Part shown: in pieces, positions 60,084-64,000 of the stretch
Layout: each line of letters begins with the position of its first letter
Position numbering within the stretch: position 1 is the first letter of the stretch
Assembly: GCA_020634625.1 (NCBI GenBank)
Contig: JACKBJ010000008.1
Coordinates: 62,001-126,000 of the forward strand
DNA from: Caldilineae bacterium
GTDB taxonomy: Bacteria > Chloroflexota > Anaerolineae > Epilineales > Epilineaceae
Direction of reading: 5' to 3'
Length of the DNA: 64,000 bases
Program-made: the position numbers and the translations under genes
The notes under the pieces: model-generated
Databases searched by the model: none
What the model was told of the DNA's origin: nothing
Seen by the model: only the letters and a program-made list of their open reading frames with translations

Positions 60084-62357
60084 CTAGCGTGCGCCGGCCA
60101 ACCTGCCCGCGCGTTGCGGAACCGGCCCGGCGATCGCCGTGCGTTGGCTCAGGAGCGGCAGGTACAGGGTGTCGCCTGGGGGCGTGCCCGAGCCGGGCGT
60201 CGCATCCGGGCTGCGCCGCGTCGGCGTCGGCTCGCGGCCCGGCGTCGCGGTGCCGACCTCGGTCGGCCGCGTCGGATCCAAGGTCGGGGTGACCGACGGG
60301 GTGACGCCGGCGGGAAGCGTGGCGGTCTCGAGCACCGTCGGCGTCAGGCTGGGCGGCGCCGGCGTCGTCGGCTGGGGCGTCGCCGAGGGCGTGTAGGTGG
60401 GGATCTCGGGCGTACCGACCCCCGGGGTGTAGGTTGGGGTCGGTCGGCGCGTGCGGGTGGGAATCGGCGCGCTGGCGCTGGGGCTCGGGCTGGCCGTCGG
60501 GCTCGGGCTCGGCGGCGGCGTGGACGACGGCGTGAAGGTTGGAATCGGCGCCGTGCCGGGTCCGGGCGACGCGGTCGGGCTCGGCGAGGGCGTCGGCGTC
60601 GCGCTGGCGCTCGGGCTGGGGCTGGCGGTCGGTGAGGCGCTGGGGCTCGGGCTGGCCGTCGCGCTGGCCGAGGCCGAGGGACTGGGCGACGGGCTGGCCG
60701 AGGCCGTTGCGCTGGCGGTCGGCGTGACCGAGGGGCTGGGCGTCGCCGACGGGGTGACTCCCGGCGCCAGGGTGGCCGAGGCGCTGGGGCTGGCCGTGGC
60801 CGTCGGGCTCTGGGTCGGGCTCGGCGTCGCGCTCGACGTGGGCGACGCCGTCGGTGTCGGCGTTCGGGTCGGCGTGGCCGTCGGCGTGACGGACGGCGTG
60901 ACGGTCGGCGTCGGCGTGGGGCTCGAGCTTGCCGTCGGGCTGGGTGTCGGCGTGCGGCTGGGCGTGGGCGTGACCGAGGGCGTGACGCCCGGGACGAAGG
61001 TGGCCGTGGCGCTCGGGCTGGGGCTGGCGGTGGGGCTGCGGGTGGCGGTCGCCGTGGCGCTCGGGCTCGGGCTTGGCCCGGGAGGCAGGTCCTGGTTCAG
61101 CCAGACCCGGTCGTACTGGCCCGGCTTGGACTGGTAGACGTCCAGGTCGAGGTCGCGGTCGAGGTCGGCCAGCCCGAGAGCCCAGACGCTTCCGCTGCCC
61201 AGGCTCTGGCCGCTCGATAGGAACCGGCCCTGGCCCTGGTTCAGCCAGGCGCGGTTGGCCGGACCGATCCCGGCCGTCACCGCGTCGATGTCGCCGTCGT
61301 CATCGATGTCGCCCAGCGCGACATCGGTCGTGAAGTCGGCGCCGAGGGCCTGCCCGCTGTCGGCGAAGCCGGCGCTGCCCGTGTTCAGCCAGACCCGATC
61401 CGGCTCGGAGGGCTGCGGGGTGGCCAGGGCGCCCAGATCCTGCGCTCCGCCGAGGTAGGCGTCGACATCGCCATCGCCGTCCAGGTCGGCCAGGCCGACG
61501 CTCCAGGTGTGGCCGTTGCCGATGGCCTGGCCGCTGCTGCGGAAGTGGGCACGGCCGTCGTTGAGCCAGACCCGGTCCGGGTCACCGTCGCAGGCGACGA
61601 AGGCGTCCAGGTCACCGTCGCGATCGAGGTCGGCCAGGGCGACGTCGGCCGAGTCGGAGCTGCCCAGACGCGCGCCGCTGTCGATGAAGGCGCCGTTGCC
61701 GAGGTTCAGCCAGACCCGGTCGGGCTGTCCGGGCGGGACGCGCCCCGGGTCGGCGCCGTAGGCGACGAAGGCATCCAGGTCGCCGTCGCCGTCCAGGTCG
61801 CCCAGCGCCACGCTGCGCGCCGGGCCCGGTCCGAGGCGCTGGCCGGTATCCACCATGCCGCCGGCGCCGGCATTTCGCCAGACCAGGTTGGGCTCGGGCA
61901 CGAAGTTTCCGCTGACCTGGTCGACGCTGCCGCTGTTGGCGACGAAGGCGTCCAGGTCGCCGTCGCCGTCCAGGTCGCCCAGGGCCACGTCCTCGCCGTG
62001 GAAGCCGCCCAGGCGCTGACCGCTGTCGACCAGCCCGCCGGCGCCGTCGCCCAGCAGGACACGGTCGGTGGCGCCGACCTGACGGGTGCCGGAGGGATCG
62101 AGCTGGGCGAAGATGACCACGAAGGCGTCCAGATCCCGGTCGCCGTCGAGGTCGCCCAGCGCCACCCCGCGGCTTTGGGCCAGGCCGAGCAGCAGCTGGC
62201 CGGTGAGCGCGAAGTGACCGGTTCCGGTGTCGGGCGCGGCCGGTTGCGCGCCCGGGTCGGGGCCCGCCAGCCCGATGCTCGGCATCGCCGCCGCCAGCCC
62301 GAGCATCAGCCAGGCTGCCAGAACGGTGCGCTGCTTGACGCGGGGACTGCGGCTCAT
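60084..62357 (-). CDS. Secreted VCBS/FG-GAP repeat protein with long Pro/Ser/Thr stalk
   Basis: A 757-residue exported protein. A signal peptide covers about 1-36 (AAWLMLGLAAAMPSIGLAG). Seven VCBS/FG-GAP-like repeats follow, each with a calcium-binding DLDGDGDLDAFVA-type loop, consistent with one seven-bladed propeller (about 50-425). Then comes a stalk of about 310 residues made almost only of Pro, Ser, Thr and Ala, and the C-terminus DTLYLPLLSQR plus a 19-residue basic extension. The architecture is that of a surface-displayed binding head on an extended, probably glycosylated, stalk. ATG 62357 starts the signal; no neighbour indicates its ligand. Confidence 0.85.
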   Translation of the reverse strand: MSRSPRVKQRTVLAAWLMLGLAAAMPSIGLAGPDPGAQPAAPDTGTGHFALTGQLLLGLAQSRGVALGDLDGDRDLDAFVVIFAQLDPSGTRQVGATDRVLLGDGAGGLVDSGQRLGGFHGEDVALGDLDGDGDLDAFVANSGSVDQVSGNFVPEPNLVWRNAGAGGMVDTGQRLGPGPARSVALGDLDGDGDLDAFVAYGADPGRVPPGQPDRVWLNLGNGAFIDSGARLGSSDSADVALADLDRDGDLDAFVACDGDPDRVWLNDGRAHFRSSGQAIGNGHTWSVGLADLDGDGDVDAYLGGAQDLGALATPQPSEPDRVWLNTGSAGFADSGQALGADFTTDVALGDIDDDGDIDAVTAGIGPANRAWLNQGQGRFLSSGQSLGSGSVWALGLADLDRDLDLDVYQSKPGQYDRVWLNQDLPPGPSPSPSATATATRSPTASPSPSATATFVPGVTPSVTPTPSRTPTPSPTASSSPTPTPTVTPSVTPTATPTRTPTPTASPTSSATPSPTQSPTATASPSASATLAPGVTPSATPSPSVTPTASATASASPSPSPSASASATASPSPSASPTASPSPSASATPTPSPSPTASPGPGTAPIPTFTPSSTPPPSPSPTASPSPSASAPIPTRTRRPTPTYTPGVGTPEIPTYTPSATPQPTTPAPPSLTPTVLETATLPAGVTPSVTPTLDPTRPTEVGTATPGREPTPTRRSPDATPGSGTPPGDTLYLPLLSQRTAIAGPVPQRAGRLAGAR
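60160..61085 (-). repeat. Low-complexity coding repeat (Pro/Ser/Thr stalk)
   Basis: A run of short, imperfect repeats of the type TPSATP and SPSPSAS within the VCBS protein gene. DNA repeats follow codon pairs for Thr-Pro and Ser-Pro. It is prone to length variation and assembly error. It is coding throughout and not a CRISPR or satellite. Confidence 0.8.
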
Positions 62358-62530
62358 CGTTGCCCTATCGCTGCGACGACCGTTGCGTCGCCGAGGCCGT
62401 GGGTCTCCGATGGCCGTGCCCACGGGCTAGGGGCCAAGACCCAGCGACGCCGATCGGGCCCGCCCGTCGCAGGCGGCCCAATCGGCGCTTCCACGCTTCG
62501 GTCGACCGTGCCGATCGAGATGGCGGCGGC

Positions 62531-63955
62531 TTAGGGCTCGCGCCCGACCCGCACGGCGGTGCGGTAGGCGCGGCGATAGCGGTCGTAGGCGGCCTTGTAG
62601 TCGCCGGCGGTGTAGAGCGCGTTGGCGGCCGTCTGTTCGTCCAAGGCGTTGCGGACATCGTAGCCGGCCGCCTGCGCCATGCCGATGGTGTCGCTGACGA
62701 CATACTGCACCGAGATGTTGTCCTTGGCGTCCAGGTAGCCGTCCTGGGCGCGGGGCAGCTGGAATAGCGAGATCCGGTCGAGGCTCTCGTTCAGCAGGTC
62801 GTTCTCGATGGCGATCCGCAGGCTGTAGGCCGCATGGAAGTCGTGGCTCTTCTGCGTGGTGACCTTGGACACCTCGGCGTCCAGATAGGCATGCTGGATG
62901 CCCAGGTGGTAGGCCTGCTCGCACTCGCCGTTGAGGTCGTTCTCGAACTTGACCGAGGCGGCCGCGATCTGCAGGCCCATCCGGATCGCGATGCACAGCC
63001 ACTTGAAGGGGTTCGGGATCTCGGTGGCGATGATGGTGAGGTTCTCGGGCACGTACTCGCAGGCTTCCTCGGCGATGCCGGCGGCCGTCTCGAGCGCGAA
63101 GATGGTCGCCAGGCCGCCGGCGGGGGCCGCCGGGCAGCCGCTGCAGGTGCCGACCTCGCCCAGGCCCTTGCCGCCGTAGGTTCGGCAGTTGGGGTGCTTG
63201 GGGACCTCGGGATCGTCGGGCACCGGGATGACCACGTTCGGCAGCGCTGGCAGGCTCGGCATCGGGGGCAGCGGCTCGAAGGGCAGGACCGGCGAGCCGA
63301 GCGCGCCAGGCGCGGGGCGCGAGCCCCGCAGGATGCCCAGGACGTAGGACGGCGTGTTCATGAAGCCGGGGAAGTGGTCGTACGACGCCTTCATCGACGC
63401 CAGCTGCTCCGGCGTCGCCGAGGCGATGATCTCACGCACCTCGGCGATGCGCTGCGGGTAGTCGAGCACCCGATCCTGGGGCACCTCGGCCGTCAGCTCC
63501 TGCATGTCGACCATGAAGCCGTCCAGCTGCTGGCGGAAGGCTTCGAGCTCGGCTTCGCTGTAGTCACCGTCCGAGCTGTCCGCGGCGGCCATCTCCTCGG
63601 CGCTGGCCAGGAGCGGCGCCATGTGCTGACGCCAGACCGCTTCGGGCGACTTGGATCGGTAGTAGATCTGCAGCTGCTGCAGCTGGACCGAGGACGGGTC
63701 GTCGTCCTTGAGGAAGTCCGGCATGCTCGCCTCGAGCGCCTCGAGCGACGGGATGATCGGCGCTTCGGGGGCGACGGGCGGCGCGCCGTCGGCGGGGGGC
63801 TCGGTCCTCTGCGTCGATGCCTCGGCGGCCCGCACGCTGACCGTGATGCCAAGGGCGTCCGAGATCGCGTCGCTGGCGAGGTAGCCCGCGACGCCGGCGG
63901 CGACGAGGCTGGCGATGGCGAGCGAGACGGTCCGTCGCGTGCGCGGCTTGTTCAT
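62531..63955 (-). CDS. Orphan secreted protein with C-terminal TPR-like helices
   Basis: A 474-residue exported protein of no family I recognise. A signal/anchor helix lies at about residues 10-30 (LAIASLVAAGVAGYLASD). Then a Pro/Ala-rich stretch, a helical acidic domain (about 80-210) with the FPGFMNTPSYVLGILRG segment, a Pro-rich linker, a Cys-containing region (NCRTYGGKG, TCSGC, ACEYV, LCIAI, GECEQ), and a helical C-terminus whose last 40 residues look like one TPR unit (NALYTAGDYKAAYDRYRRAY). ATG 63955 has AGGAG six bases upstream. The 173-bp gap before the VCBS gene holds nothing I recognise. Confidence 0.75.
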   Translation of the reverse strand: MNKPRTRRTVSLAIASLVAAGVAGYLASDAISDALGITVSVRAAEASTQRTEPPADGAPPVAPEAPIIPSLEALEASMPDFLKDDDPSSVQLQQLQIYYRSKSPEAVWRQHMAPLLASAEEMAAADSSDGDYSEAELEAFRQQLDGFMVDMQELTAEVPQDRVLDYPQRIAEVREIIASATPEQLASMKASYDHFPGFMNTPSYVLGILRGSRPAPGALGSPVLPFEPLPPMPSLPALPNVVIPVPDDPEVPKHPNCRTYGGKGLGEVGTCSGCPAAPAGGLATIFALETAAGIAEEACEYVPENLTIIATEIPNPFKWLCIAIRMGLQIAAASVKFENDLNGECEQAYHLGIQHAYLDAEVSKVTTQKSHDFHAAYSLRIAIENDLLNESLDRISLFQLPRAQDGYLDAKDNISVQYVVSDTIGMAQAAGYDVRNALDEQTAANALYTAGDYKAAYDRYRRAYRTAVRVGREP

Positions 63956-64000
63956 CGGGGACTCCTGGCCGGCGATCCGCGGGTTCGCGCGCTTCATCGG

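Noticed and set aside
60160..61085. Short tandem repeats that could be mistaken for a CRISPR or satellite array
   Set aside because: Repeats are irregular, have no spacers, and keep one reading frame encoding the Pro/Ser/Thr stalk of a secreted protein.

Overview
This is a gene-dense, very GC-rich bacterial chromosome segment of about 50 protein genes. I see no RNA gene, insertion sequence, prophage, CRISPR array or replication origin. The gene mix suggests a Chloroflexota (Anaerolineae/Caldilineae-like) chromosome. Pointers are large secreted DUF11, propeller and VCBS proteins with Pro/Thr/Ser-rich linkers, a FabL-type enoyl reductase, a PrsW-family protein, a MoxR-DUF58-DUF4129 operon and a DnaQ-DinG fusion. 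The phylum call is an inference; no marker gene settles it.

Layout. 1-8 kb: 5'-truncated NAD kinase, a zinc-finger membrane protein, RecN, CinA, an acyl-ACP synthetase-like enzyme, a YigZ/IMPACT protein and a Crp/Fnr regulator. 8-12 kb: a GT-C membrane glycosyltransferase, a GT1 glycosyltransferase and DNA polymerase IV. 12-18 kb: a molybdenum-hydroxylase cluster (XdhC-like factor, MocA-like nucleotidyltransferase, degenerate LytM-like lipoprotein, Tat-exported large subunit, [2Fe-2S] subunit). 18-25 kb: VOC protein, PIG-L deacetylase, small membrane protein, M28 peptidase, FabL, DUF4230 protein, YVTN propeller and DUF4397 protein. 25-36 kb: EF-P, DnaQ-DinG, MoxR/DUF58/DUF4129 operon, CTP synthase and a hypothetical protein.

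35-46 kb is a secretome block: an SdrD-like surface protein ending in an MPSTG sorting-like signal, a 1,818-residue modular subtilase and an 1,137-residue DUF11/Ig-like protein. 46-57 kb is a signalling block. It holds a histidine kinase/response regulator pair and a minus-strand array (PrsW-like membrane protein, MinD-like ATPase, zinc ribbon, winged-helix protein, cNMP-binding coiled-coil protein, ECF sigma factor). That array diverges from a coiled-coil protein plus GAF-GAF-PAS adenylate cyclase. An FmdB protein, an atypical response regulator and a LysW-like acidic zinc ribbon follow. 57-64 kb returns to secreted proteins: a 14-repeat propeller, a seven-repeat VCBS protein and an orphan.

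How the genes may work together (inference). The cyclase and two cyclic-nucleotide-binding proteins suggest a local cAMP circuit. PrsW next to an ECF sigma factor recalls PrsW/SigW signalling, though no anti-sigma factor is visible. Four secreted proteins share a C-terminal aromatic/His-Leu-Pro motif that may be a sorting or anchoring tag. A near-identical 16-bp palindrome precedes the acyl-ACP synthetase and the small membrane protein and may be a shared operator. Several promoters are recognisable only by a TAGAAT- or TGnTAnnAT-type -10, some so close to the start codon that the transcripts may be leaderless.
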